A stretch of DNA of 54,670 nt from Pseudomonadota bacterium. GTDB lineage: Bacteria; Pseudomonadota; Gammaproteobacteria; Steroidobacterales; Steroidobacteraceae. Below are positions 10,114 to 18,690 of this stretch, one piece after another. The stretch covers positions 1 to 54,670 of the forward strand of contig JADJOO010000011.1 in the NCBI GenBank assembly GCA_016713725.1. The letters are read 5' to 3'. The translations under genes were made by a program, and so were the position numbers. Each line of letters opens with the position of its first letter. The stretch's first letter is position 1. The notes beneath the pieces are model-generated. The model had not been told where the DNA came from. It made no database searches and saw only the letters and a program-made list of their open reading frames with translations.

Positions 10114-11436
10114 ATGAAACGATCGGATTTGTCGGCAATCCCATCCCAGCCTGCAGAGGGGTCCCCGACCGGGACCGAACCTTCGACGGATGGCACCGGC
10201 ATCCGTGTTGCAGTACTCGGTGAGTACGCTGGCGCCCTGCGGAGAATTCGCTCTGGCGACTTTGACGTGGCACTGCCCACGGCGCGGGACGCCGCGCTGA
10301 ACCAGCTGGGTCACGAGATCGGCGAGCTTGCCGAAGTGCTCGAACATCGATTCGACCGGTTTGCGCGACTCTCGCAGATCTCGCTCGACATGAATTCCGG
10401 GTTGGTGCTCGAGGAGATTCTCGAGCGCGTCTACTCGTCATTCCGGGGATTGATTCCCTACGACCGTATCGGCTGTGCCCTCATCGACCACGATTCCTGG
10501 GCGCTGCGCGCTCGCTGGGCAAAAACCGAGTCGGTGCAGATTGGCATCGGGAAGGGATACGAACAGCCGCTCGCAGGCAGCAGCCTGGAAGAAATCATCA
10601 GGACCGGCCAGCCGCGAATTCTCAATGATCTCGAGCAGCATCTCGCGGAGCATGCCAACTCGGACTCGACCCGGCGCATCGTGAGCGAAGGCATGCGTTC
10701 CAGCCTCACGTGCCCGCTCATTGCGCGCGGTCGCCCGATCGGCTTCCTGTTCTTCAGCAGTCTGCGCCCACGCACATATGCCCGCGAGCACGTGCGTGTC
10801 TTCGCCGAGATTGCCGAGCAGCTCTCCGTAGTGGTCGAGAAAAGCCTGCTGTACCAGCGGTTGCTGGAGTTGAACGAGCAATTGGTGAGTTCGAGGCAGC
10901 AACTCGAGTACCAGGCGACGCATGACAGCATGACAAGCCTGCCGAACCGGGCGGCAATTCTTGCGCAGCTCGACCAGGCCGCCGCGCGTGCGGCGCGTGC
11001 AGGCGCGGCCTTTGGCGTGCTCATGTTCGACATCGATCACTTCAAGCGCATCAACGATTGTCATGGCCATCTCGTTGGCGATGCGACCATCAGGCAGGTG
11101 GGCAAGGCATTCGCGACATCTGCCAGGTCGGGCGAGGCCATCGGTCGCTATGGCGGAGAGGAGTTCCTTGCGGTACTCGAGGTGCGCGACGTCCAAGCGC
11201 TACAAAGTGCTGCGGATCGGTTCCGGCGCGCGATCAGCGAGGCGCCTGTCGGTCCCGGGGAGCTCGGTCTGCCGGTCACGGTCAGCGTGGGTGGCGCGTT
11301 GTCGCCAGACGACGGCTCGGCGTGCGTTCGGGATCTGATCGCGACGGCGGATGCGGCCCTCTATGCTGCAAAGGCCGCCGGTCGTGATCGGGTCGTCATC
11401 GGCGCGGCACCCGCGGCCCACCGTCCGCGGGATTGA
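10114..11436 (+). CDS. GAF-domain diguanylate cyclase
   Basis: Cytoplasmic protein of 440 residues that should make c-di-GMP from two GTP. After about 75 variable residues and a short coiled region comes a GAF domain (about 95-245), a helical linker, and a GGDEF domain (about 270-430) with an intact active site RYGGEEF and the nucleotide/metal residues FDIDHFKRIND. The product-inhibition I-site position upstream reads RSGE instead of RxxD, so allosteric inhibition by c-di-GMP may be weak or absent. It follows the small DHp-like gene by 47 bases and probably belongs to the same transcription unit as the two-component genes before it; it opposes the HD-GYP enzyme encoded upstream. Confidence 0.92.
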   Translation: MKRSDLSAIPSQPAEGSPTGTEPSTDGTGIRVAVLGEYAGALRRIRSGDFDVALPTARDAALNQLGHEIGELAEVLEHRFDRFARLSQISLDMNSGLVLEEILERVYSSFRGLIPYDRIGCALIDHDSWALRARWAKTESVQIGIGKGYEQPLAGSSLEEIIRTGQPRILNDLEQHLAEHANSDSTRRIVSEGMRSSLTCPLIARGRPIGFLFFSSLRPRTYAREHVRVFAEIAEQLSVVVEKSLLYQRLLELNEQLVSSRQQLEYQATHDSMTSLPNRAAILAQLDQAAARAARAGAAFGVLMFDIDHFKRINDCHGHLVGDATIRQVGKAFATSARSGEAIGRYGGEEFLAVLEVRDVQALQSAADRFRRAISEAPVGPGELGLPVTVSVGGALSPDDGSACVRDLIATADAALYAAKAAGRDRVVIGAAPAAHRPRD

Positions 11437-11625
11437 AGATCAGAAGGCACTGATTCGCAGTGAATCGGGTGGGCGGCTCCGCACTGCAAGGTCACTTGCA
11501 AGCTGCGGCAGCAAGGCATTAAATCAGTAGACGTCCGCAAAATTGCAGGGCCATGGAGGCCGGGGGGGCAGGATGCCTTTGCGTGGAATGCGCGGTGTTT
11601 GCCTGCGAACCGGTCAGTTCCGACC

Positions 11626-13746
11626 ATGACGCGGCAACTCACACTCAAGTCATTCCTCGGGTGGTTACTCGGGCTCAGCGCCCTGCCACTGTTGGCGCTG
11701 GCCAGCTACCTGGCATACGCCTACATCGATGCGACGCACGTTGCAGCCGACCGCGACGCGGTAGATCGAGTGCGGAATTTCGCCAACGTCATCGGCGACA
11801 GCCTCGGCGCACAGATTGCCGGATTGCAGCTGCTTGCGACCTCCTCGTTGCTCGAACATCCCGCTCGTCTCAGCGAGTTTTATGCCGAGGCACAGACGTA
11901 CCGCCGCCAATTCGGCGCCCACGTGATCCTGGCGGATCCATCGTTGCAGATGCTTCTAAACACGCGCGCGCCCTACGGGGTCGCATTGCCGCACCTGCCC
12001 GACCCCAGGGGTGGGGGCCGTTCCCCCGCAACGGTCGCTCTGGAGTCTGGCAGGCCGACGATCAGCGACATCGTCGACGGCCCGGTGGCAAACGAACCGG
12101 TGATCGCGATCATCGTGCCGGTGATGCGCAAGGGAAAGGCAATCTACCTGTTGGTCGCAACCATCGAGACGCGAAAATTCCAGGCCATGATCGACAGGGT
12201 CGCGACGGCGGATGGTTGGACATTCGTCCTGGTCGACGGCCGGGGCGCGACATTCGCCCATGGCTCGGCGATGCCGGGCCACGCCAACCCGAAGCCGGAG
12301 GAGCGAGGGCAAAACGTCGCCGGGACGTCCTGGCAGGTCGTGCTGGAGGTCACGCCCGAGGCGCGGCGCGCGGCCGCTTTTGCAGCCGCCAAGGCCCTCC
12401 TGGCGATTTTCGTTGCAGCCATCGTCGTGAGCATTGTTTTCGCGCGCCATGCGAGTCTCATGCTCATTCGCGCCATCTCGAGTCTGGCACAAACTGGAGA
12501 GAGTGACTCGCGGTCGATCCTGCCGGTGGCCGAGATCGAGAATGCGCGCGGCACGCTGGACGCCGCCACCGCATCCCTGCGGGAAAGCGAGGCACGGTAC
12601 CGGGCGTTGTTCGACAACGACCACACGGTGATGTTGCTTGTTGATCCAGAAAGCGGCGCAATCCTTGATGCGAACCCGGCGGCCAGGCTCTTCTACGGGT
12701 TGACCAGGGGGCAGTTCGCCGCAATGAACGTCTTCGGACTCAACGTGCTTTCGCCAGAACAGGTTCGGGAGGAGATGGATCGCGCGGCCCGTGGAGAACG
12801 CAAGGACGTTCACTTCCGTCACCGCGTAGCCGCCGGGGGGATCCGGGACGTGAACGTCTTTTCCGGACCGGTAGAGATCGCGGGAAAAGAGCTCCTCTAT
12901 TTGATCGTCCACGACGAGACCGAGCGTGTGCAGGCCGAGGAAGAAGTCCGCAAGCTGCACGAGAACTTGCGGCGGCATGCCGCGGACCTCGAGGTCCGGG
13001 TGGCCGAGCGTACAGAGCAGCTGATTGCAGCGAAGGTCCGTGCCGAGGCTGCCGATCGGGTCAAGTCGACTTTCCTTGCCACCATGTCGCACGAATTGCG
13101 CACGCCGCTCAACTCCATCATCGGCTTCACCGGAGCCCTCCTGCAGAAGCTCGCAGGCCCGCTGAACGCCGAACAGGAGGAGCAACTCAACATCGTGCGC
13201 AATGCTTCGCAACACCTGCTGACGTTGATCAGCGACGTGCTCGACATCTCCAAGGTGGAGGCGGGCGTGATGCGCCTTGCGCATGAACGTTTTGACTTGC
13301 AAGACCTGCTGCAGCGCCTCGGTGCTGCAATCGAACCCGAGTGCGAACGCCGAGGACTGGCATTCACCTTGCGCATGGACGTCGGCGCGGCGCTGGTCAA
13401 TGGCGATGAGAGTCGCGTGCAACAGGTCTTGAACAACCTCCTGTCCAACGCGCTCAAGTTCACGTTGCTCGGTTCGATCGAGGTTGCGCTCTCGCGCGAT
13501 CGAGACGAGTTCACCGTTTCCGTCACCGATACCGGCGTGGGAATACGCCGTGACGACGTGGCGAAGCTCTTCCGCGCCTTCAGCCAGATCGAGACGGGTC
13601 TTGCGGGTGTCAGTGAAGGAACGGGGCTGGGACTTGCGATCTCGAAGCATCTCGTCGAGGCGATGGGCGGCAGGATCTCGGTCGAGAGCGAATGGGGGCG
13701 CGGCAGTCGGTTCGCTTTCACTTTGCCTGCGGGAGGAAGCGAATGA
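11626..13746 (+). CDS. Membrane sensor histidine kinase (Cache-like sensor, PAS, HisKA, HATPase)
   Basis: A 706-residue kinase without frame damage. A transmembrane helix at about 10-30 and another at about 248-268 frame a periplasmic Cache-like sensor domain. A PAS domain (about 325-440), a coiled stretch with the EVRVAERTEQL motif, HisKA (FLATMSHELRTPLNS) and HATPase (NLLSNALKF, DTGVGI, GTGLGLAI) follow. The ligand is unknown. The stop overlaps the ATG of the receiver gene at 13743, so kinase and regulator are coupled. I chose the ATG at 11626 because the first membrane helix begins right after it; upstream in-frame codons give an unrelated Cys/Gly-rich stretch. The 189 bases before the gene hold no other gene. 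Confidence 0.92.
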   Translation: MTRQLTLKSFLGWLLGLSALPLLALASYLAYAYIDATHVAADRDAVDRVRNFANVIGDSLGAQIAGLQLLATSSLLEHPARLSEFYAEAQTYRRQFGAHVILADPSLQMLLNTRAPYGVALPHLPDPRGGGRSPATVALESGRPTISDIVDGPVANEPVIAIIVPVMRKGKAIYLLVATIETRKFQAMIDRVATADGWTFVLVDGRGATFAHGSAMPGHANPKPEERGQNVAGTSWQVVLEVTPEARRAAAFAAAKALLAIFVAAIVVSIVFARHASLMLIRAISSLAQTGESDSRSILPVAEIENARGTLDAATASLRESEARYRALFDNDHTVMLLVDPESGAILDANPAARLFYGLTRGQFAAMNVFGLNVLSPEQVREEMDRAARGERKDVHFRHRVAAGGIRDVNVFSGPVEIAGKELLYLIVHDETERVQAEEEVRKLHENLRRHAADLEVRVAERTEQLIAAKVRAEAADRVKSTFLATMSHELRTPLNSIIGFTGALLQKLAGPLNAEQEEQLNIVRNASQHLLTLISDVLDISKVEAGVMRLAHERFDLQDLLQRLGAAIEPECERRGLAFTLRMDVGAALVNGDESRVQQVLNNLLSNALKFTLLGSIEVALSRDRDEFTVSVTDTGVGIRRDDVAKLFRAFSQIETGLAGVSEGTGLGLAISKHLVEAMGGRISVESEWGRGSRFAFTLPAGGSE

Positions 13747-14111
13747 ACGTGCTGGTTATCGAAGATAACGAGCAAGGCCTGTATCTGGTGAGGCTTTTGC
13801 TGGAGTCGCGGGGGCACCAAGTCTTTGGCGCGCGAGACGGTCCCGAGGGTATCGCAGCCGCGCAGGAGTCCGCGCCCGATGTCATCCTGCTCGACATTCA
13901 ATTGCCGCACATGGATGGCCACGCGGTCGCGCGGGCCTTGCGGGCGTTGCCGTCGCTGAACTCGGTGCCGATCATCGCGGTTACGTCCTATGCCATGGGT
14001 GGTGACCGGGCTGAAGCCCTGGCGGCGGGTTGCGACGCCTATATCGAAAAGCCAATTGACCCGGACACTTTCGTCACGCAGGTCGAGCGAGTCGTGTCGG
14101 CCGGGCGCTGA
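13743..14111 (+). CDS. Single-domain response regulator (CheY-like)
   Basis: A 122-residue receiver with IEDNE (acidic pocket), VILLDIQLPHMDG (phosphoacceptor Asp), AVTSY (Thr) and YIEKPID (Lys). It has no output domain, so it either passes phosphate onward or works by binding a target. It overlaps the preceding kinase by four bases (ATGA), which makes it the obvious partner. The following 289 bases to the next gene contain no supported gene. Confidence 0.92.
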   Translation: MNVLVIEDNEQGLYLVRLLLESRGHQVFGARDGPEGIAAAQESAPDVILLDIQLPHMDGHAVARALRALPSLNSVPIIAVTSYAMGGDRAEALAAGCDAYIEKPIDPDTFVTQVERVVSAGR

Positions 14112-14400
14112 GGCCCATTCGTTATCTTCTTTCAGGATGGCGAAGGCGGCGCGCACTTCACGCAATTTATTCCTCGCGAGCACGAGCTCCAGGGCCTCAA
14201 ATTCTTCCGCGATCCGCACCAGTATGATGGCATGCCGTTCGGCGTCGAGCCGAGCAGCACTCCAGCTACTACCGAGGACTGCGTTGACTGGTGCGGCAGC
14301 GCAGCAACTTACTGCACCGCGGCTTGCTATGTCCGCTGCGAACGGGCATAGCCACTTCGTGGCAGTCCCCCATGGGAATAGCAGAACGGGAGCGTGTGCA

Positions 14401-16992
14401 GTGAGAACACGATTGTTGCCCCTGGTCCTCGGCCTGCTTGCCTTCTTGGCGCCTGCCCTGGTGCACGCGCAGGCCAGCGACCGGCCGGACGGAATGCGCT
14501 TCGTGCCTGACGTGCCAGGGCAGTTCTTTTCGCTCACGGAGCTTCCGGAGCCACTCGGCTTTCACGTTGGAGGGTCACCGGACCCAAGCACGTGCAGGCA
14601 CTCCCAGGCGGCAACCAGGGTGGATGGGGCCGACGGAACGCCGTTCTTCCTGGTCACGCGAAGTGGCAATACGCCTTTCCCTCCAGGAGAACTCGGTTGT
14701 GACGATTCGGACGGCGAAACCCGCAACGGGCACCTGATCGTCTTCCGGATGGATTCTCGCGACAAGAACGGTGAACGGCTGCGCGGCAACCGCCTCAGGA
14801 AGGCCGCGCATATCGACGACACCCCGCCGCCGCCCGAAGACAAAGCGTCGATCTACTTCACGGTTGTCGAGAACGGTCTCGTGCCTTTCGACGGCAACGG
14901 TACCGTGCCGCCCAGGGGTTACCAGCATCCGGGAGGCATGCAACTTGTTGGCCATATCCTCGGGATCGCACTTGAAGCACCACGACAGTTCGGACCTCAG
15001 TCTGCGTGCGGTGTCTGCACCACCAGCAGCGGTGCGAACACTGCCGCCTGCGATCTTTGCTACGACTACGAACAGGCACCCAACCGCACGCTGATTGCAT
15101 TCTTCGATGTCAGCGATCCCGAAGCTCCAGTCTTCAGGAGCAATTTCGTGCCGCGCAACGGGTCCGGCGAAATTCTGGCCAATGCGGGCGCGCTCGGCAT
15201 CACTCCCCTGGCCAATGGTCACTACCTGATGGTGGTTGCCGGCGGCCCGGGCACGACGTTTTTCTTCTACCGATCGACACTGACCGACCTCGGCAATCCC
15301 GCACTGGACTGGGTTCTCGTGGACTCCACGTCGGGTCCGTCGGTTGAGGATCCGCACCAGACGCTGCACTTCCTGCGTGAGGGCGACATCACTGGGCAGC
15401 TGTACCTCGCAGGCGCGCGAGGAATCGTCTTTTTTGACGACCGGGATCGTCTCGACCTGTACGAGGTGAACTGCGAAACGCCCGCAGAATGCGGCCCGGA
15501 CGAAGAGATCGCGCTGACAGTCCGGTACAACGGGCGACGGATCACGCCCTATCCGCCCACGTGGGGTCACGACAAGCTTGCCAATCTCGCAGCGGCATCA
15601 GGCTTTCACGTGACACCCAGCGGCGAGCTGCTGTTCTACGCCACCGAGCACGATAACGACGGGCCGGCCGGATCGGTCAAAGCCGGCGAGTGGCGGCATC
15701 GGGACGTCGTGCGCGAAGGCAGCCCGACACTGCTGCCCACCGCAGTCATAAACGGGCCCGACTTTGTGGCCGAGGGTGGCAGTGTCGCACTTTCGGGTTC
15801 CGGGACACCTCCCATCACGCGACCGTGGATCCAGCTCTTCCACGAGCCTGGCTTCGACTTTCTCAACTGGATTGTCGACTACGACGACTACGACCGTGAC
15901 GACTTCAACAACTTCGCGGCCCTGGAGCCATTGTCTGTGCCCACAATCGCCCACCAGGACAAGGCCAGCTCACTGAAGTGGTTTGCTCCCGTTGGCTGTT
16001 CAATCCGGGTTGTCGACTATGTGGGTGTCGGCAGCGTGGACGAAGCGAGGACGCTGCAAGGCACGGGTGCCGTCGTGCGGAACACGAATCTCGCGACGGT
16101 GTTGAACGATGGCGGCACGGATAACATTGACGAAGAACTGGATGCTGTTGAATTCCTCGACAACTGCAATGACTACTACACGACCCCCGTTACACTGAGC
16201 TGGGATCTCGATCGTGACGGGACATACGAGAGCCTCGGCGATTCCCTTGCCTTCAGTGCGGCAGGTCTCGATGGTCCGAGTACGGTCGAAGTTGGCGCGC
16301 AGGCACGACATGCCTTCGGCGGTCCGGCGGGGCGCGCAGTAACCACCATCAGCGTTCGTAATGTGGCACCTGAAATCACTGGCCTTGCCGTCACCAACGG
16401 TGCCGGGCAGGCGGTCAATACCGTGGTGCCATTCGTTCTGACGGGCCTGCCCGTCGCCGTCGGGGCGGTGTTCGTCGACCCGGGTTTGCCCGACCGGCAA
16501 ACGGCGGAGATCCGCTGGGGTGACGGCAGCGCGGATGAGCAAGCGGCTTTTACCAACTTCAACGACACGTACGGCGACGGCGCCGGATCCCTCAGTCACT
16601 TCCACCGTTACGCGGTTTCCGGCCAGTACACGTTGCAAGTGGTCGTAACCGATGACGATGCCGGTGTCGATACAGGATCCATGGACGTGCGAGTGGTCAC
16701 CCCAGAGCAAGCCGTGGCTGAAATCATCGCCTTGCTTGACGTCACCATCGCCGGCACGCCACGCGGGAAGACGCGCAACGCCCTGGATATGGCCCGCAAG
16801 GCGCTGGCCGGCAGTAACGCAAACAGCAACAACGGCGCACTGGCCAAGATTCGGTCCGGCAATACGCAAGCAGCGTTGGCCGCGCTGCAGAACGCGATTC
16901 GCTCGCTGGAAAAAGCCGGAGCGGGCGGGACTGACGTGGGCACACTGATCGCACTGCTCGAGCAAGTGGCTGCGTCCCTGGCCGCAGCATAG
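14401..16992 (+). CDS. Large secreted protein with PKD-like domain, function unknown
   Basis: An 863-residue exported protein. GTG start at 14401 is preceded by GGGAG (14389-14393) and followed by a clear signal peptide ending at VHAQA. Residues about 25-440 form a domain rich in Asp and aromatic residues with repeated beta-strand patterns (FFDVSDPEAP, TLHFLREGDI) as in propeller-like or LVIVD-like secreted proteins; four Cys cluster in CGVCTTSSGANTAACDLC. A middle part (about 440-640) is followed by a PKD-like fold (about 650-765) with AEIRWGDGS and HRYAVSGQYTLQVVV. The C-terminal 100 residues are helical and hydrophilic. No catalytic residues are recognised. It stands alone: regulator genes before it, a convergent operon after it. 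Confidence 0.8.
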   Translation: MRTRLLPLVLGLLAFLAPALVHAQASDRPDGMRFVPDVPGQFFSLTELPEPLGFHVGGSPDPSTCRHSQAATRVDGADGTPFFLVTRSGNTPFPPGELGCDDSDGETRNGHLIVFRMDSRDKNGERLRGNRLRKAAHIDDTPPPPEDKASIYFTVVENGLVPFDGNGTVPPRGYQHPGGMQLVGHILGIALEAPRQFGPQSACGVCTTSSGANTAACDLCYDYEQAPNRTLIAFFDVSDPEAPVFRSNFVPRNGSGEILANAGALGITPLANGHYLMVVAGGPGTTFFFYRSTLTDLGNPALDWVLVDSTSGPSVEDPHQTLHFLREGDITGQLYLAGARGIVFFDDRDRLDLYEVNCETPAECGPDEEIALTVRYNGRRITPYPPTWGHDKLANLAAASGFHVTPSGELLFYATEHDNDGPAGSVKAGEWRHRDVVREGSPTLLPTAVINGPDFVAEGGSVALSGSGTPPITRPWIQLFHEPGFDFLNWIVDYDDYDRDDFNNFAALEPLSVPTIAHQDKASSLKWFAPVGCSIRVVDYVGVGSVDEARTLQGTGAVVRNTNLATVLNDGGTDNIDEELDAVEFLDNCNDYYTTPVTLSWDLDRDGTYESLGDSLAFSAAGLDGPSTVEVGAQARHAFGGPAGRAVTTISVRNVAPEITGLAVTNGAGQAVNTVVPFVLTGLPVAVGAVFVDPGLPDRQTAEIRWGDGSADEQAAFTNFNDTYGDGAGSLSHFHRYAVSGQYTLQVVVTDDDAGVDTGSMDVRVVTPEQAVAEIIALLDVTIAGTPRGKTRNALDMARKALAGSNANSNNGALAKIRSGNTQAALAALQNAIRSLEKAGAGGTDVGTLIALLEQVAASLAAA

Positions 16993-17072
16993 CGACGCAA
17001 CTTGCCGCGATGGGAGGGTTGGGCGTTGGCGCCGGTTGCGGGTCAAGGCAGGGCGCGAACTTCAGCTGCCGG

Positions 17073-17735
17073 TCAACGCAATACTGGGGCGAGGCGGGCT
17101 GAGAATAGCGCAAGAGCCGCCCAGGCGAGCATTCCACCGATGATTGAGGTTGCGCGCTGGTCGAAGGCGAGGCCGACCAGCAACAGCATCGTGCCCGTGT
17201 GCGCCAACCCCTGCTGTACCCACGAGACGCCTCCCCCACGAATCGGAGCGCCGGTGAATCGTGGCAGCATGTGTTCCCCGAGCCCGAAGATGACGAACGC
17301 CAGGAACCCCAACCCGAATGCGTGCAGGGCGGCTGCGCGCCATGGCGCATCGCCCGCGATTCCGCCGCCGAAAACCAACGCTGACCCGGCAAGCGCAAGA
17401 TAAAGCGCCGCCGCTGCGATCGCCCAGCTGCTGGTCGGCGCGAATGTCAGGCCCACGTAGCGGGACATGCCGGCCGCCTTGTCGGGTGCGGATGCGACGA
17501 AATCCATCGCCTCCCTGGTGGTCGGCACGCCGACGTGCTTGAGGACGCCGTCGATCACCGTTGCCGGCACCGTCTTCACGCCCAGATGCGCCACGATGGC
17601 GCGCCCTTCGCGTTGGCCGACGTCGAGCACTTCGAAGGCGATCGCCTTCTTCTGCGCGATCTGCTGCCAGACCTCCTCGGCACCGCGACACGGCGCGCAC
17701 CACTCCGAAACCAGCAGCTGCACCTTGTGGGTCAT
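17073..17735 (-). CDS. Thioredoxin-fold protein fused to NnrS-like/heme-copper-like membrane helices
   Basis: A 220-residue protein. Residues 1-85 form a thioredoxin-like domain with active site WCAPC near the N-terminus and the cis-Pro strand VPATVIDG. Then four hydrophobic helices follow (about 98-120, 128-150, 165-185, 192-212). The helix block contains LHAFGLGF and IFGLGEHMLPRFTG, the same core as in the first gene of the operon (LPRFTG block) and reminiscent of NnrS and of cbb3/NorB-type N-terminal helices; the histidines could bind heme. It is the third gene of the operon and its ATG overlaps the GcvH-like stop by four bases. Role is inferred: a membrane-bound thiol relay. The ATG at 17735 is chosen for that overlap and because the thioredoxin fold begins there. 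Confidence 0.78.
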   Translation of the reverse strand: MTHKVQLLVSEWCAPCRGAEEVWQQIAQKKAIAFEVLDVGQREGRAIVAHLGVKTVPATVIDGVLKHVGVPTTREAMDFVASAPDKAAGMSRYVGLTFAPTSSWAIAAAALYLALAGSALVFGGGIAGDAPWRAAALHAFGLGFLAFVIFGLGEHMLPRFTGAPIRGGGVSWVQQGLAHTGTMLLLVGLAFDQRATSIIGGMLAWAALALFSARLAPVLR

Positions 17736-18178
17736 TGCGTGCAGCGCATGCACTGCAGTTCGTACTTGTCGATCCAGGCTTCGAGCGCCTCGATGGCTTG
17801 CGGACCGCGCCTCATGCGCTCGCAGGCGGCCTGCATGTCGTCCGGGCGCAGCTCCATCAGCCATGCATCCGCGTACGGCGCGACATTGACGAGACCTGGG
17901 TCGTTCACGACTGCCGGATTGACCCGCTCGATCGTGCCATCAAAGGGCGCCGGAATTCCGCCCACCCATTTGCCCGACTCGAGCGTGCCCAGGTGGCGGC
18001 CCGCGCGCCGGTGCGTGCCCGGCTTGCGAAATGTCGCGGCTACGACGCGCCCCGCCATGGTCTGAGCCGGATCGGTCAGGCCGATCGTAAAAGTGCCGTC
18101 GTCATTCGGCCGCGCCCACAGGTAGTCGAGGTCGTACCAGAGGTCCTCGGGAAGTTCGCAGCCGTGGTATTCGCTCAT
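17732..18178 (-). CDS. GcvH-like lipoyl-carrier protein with C-terminal CxxC
   Basis: A 148-residue protein with the fold of the glycine cleavage H protein. The lipoyl-lysine site is readable as TLESGKWVG, equivalent to ESVK in GcvH, followed by PAPFDGTIERVN and NPGL-like text (NDPGLVNVAPY). No glycine cleavage P or T genes are near, so a role in that system is unlikely. Unusually the C-terminus ends in CMRC, a possible redox pair. It lies between two membrane proteins, one of them a thioredoxin fusion, so a lipoyl-thiol electron or acyl carrier is the natural inference; stand-alone lipoate-binding proteins of sulfur oxidisers are the closest known parallel. The gene begins 6 bases after the previous stop. 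Confidence 0.82.
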   Translation of the reverse strand: MSEYHGCELPEDLWYDLDYLWARPNDDGTFTIGLTDPAQTMAGRVVAATFRKPGTHRRAGRHLGTLESGKWVGGIPAPFDGTIERVNPAVVNDPGLVNVAPYADAWLMELRPDDMQAACERMRRGPQAIEALEAWIDKYELQCMRCTQ

Positions 18179-18184
18179 CGGCCG

Positions 18185-18577
18185 TCACCTCCGCGCCCAG
18201 GGACGCACCGTCGCCACGACGTTGAGCGCAAAGAAAAGGAGGCCGATCCAGTGGAGCGCACCGCCGGCAGTAGCCGCAATGCGGACGCCGGCAAGCCAGC
18301 CGGTCACCATGGCCACCAGACCGATGTTCACCAGGACGAACTGCGCGTCGGCGAGTCGTTCGGAGAACAGCGGTCGCCCGGTGAAGCGCGGCAGCACGTG
18401 CAGGCCGATGCCGAAGATCATCATGCCGACGAAGCCGAGCAGCATGAGGTGAGCATGGGCGCGCAGGCCATAAGCAGGCAGCGCGGCGGGAAATGCGAGC
18501 CACGTGAGTCCGAGGAGCCCGCCGAGCAGGGCGTAGGCGAGCGCGGCGGCGACGAACCAGCGATTGCGCGGGAGCAC
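18185..18577 (-). CDS. Mini NnrS/heme-copper-oxidase-like four-helix membrane protein
   Basis: A 130-residue integral membrane protein with four helices (about 8-28, 40-60, 78-97, 101-121). The core RAHAHLMLLGFVG followed by IFGIGLHVLPRFTG resembles the first helices of cbb3/NorB subunit I and of NnrS, where such histidines sit near heme. It is too short to be an oxidase subunit on its own. The start is a GTG at 18577; there is no Shine-Dalgarno and the predicted transcription start falls at the same place, so the message may be leaderless. First gene of a three-gene operon with the GcvH-like and thioredoxin-fusion genes. Confidence 0.75.
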   Translation of the reverse strand: MLPRNRWFVAAALAYALLGGLLGLTWLAFPAALPAYGLRAHAHLMLLGFVGMMIFGIGLHVLPRFTGRPLFSERLADAQFVLVNIGLVAMVTGWLAGVRIAATAGGALHWIGLLFFALNVVATVRPWARR

Positions 18578-18583
18578 GGGTGG

Positions 18584-18624
18584 ATCATAGCGGCTGGAGC
18601 GCCGGCTGCCATGACCTGGGTCAA
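18584..18624 (-). promoter_or_regulatory. FNR/DNR-type box and -10 for the mini-NnrS operon
   Basis: On the minus strand a near-perfect Crp/Fnr-family palindrome (read on the plus strand as ATGAC-N4-GTCAA, 18611-18624) lies upstream of a good -10 hexamer TATGAT (18584-18589). Taking the start of transcription 7 bases after the -10 (about 18577), the box centre is at about -40.5, the class II activator position. The match of box, spacing and -10 is seen directly; which regulator binds (FNR, ANR, DNR or NnrR-like) is inference. Confidence 0.6.
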
Positions 18625-18690
18625 TCGGCCCGGGCTCTTATTCCCCGCGGCACAAGGTCCTGGGCACGGACCCGCTACAATTGTCGTGCC

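Noticed and set aside
14112..14400. Protein-like text on both strands of the spacer before the PKD-protein gene
   Set aside because: Neither strand has a start with ribosome site, neither reading matches a family I know, and GC at third positions does not favour either. High-GC DNA often gives such open frames.
11956..14537. Long open frames antisense to the sensor kinase and receiver genes
   Set aside because: They mirror the codon structure of the well-supported plus-strand genes and contain no domain motif.
17732..18178. Glycine cleavage system H protein proper
   Set aside because: No P, T or L protein genes nearby, and the gene is embedded between two membrane thiol/heme-like proteins with a C-terminal CxxC not typical of GcvH.
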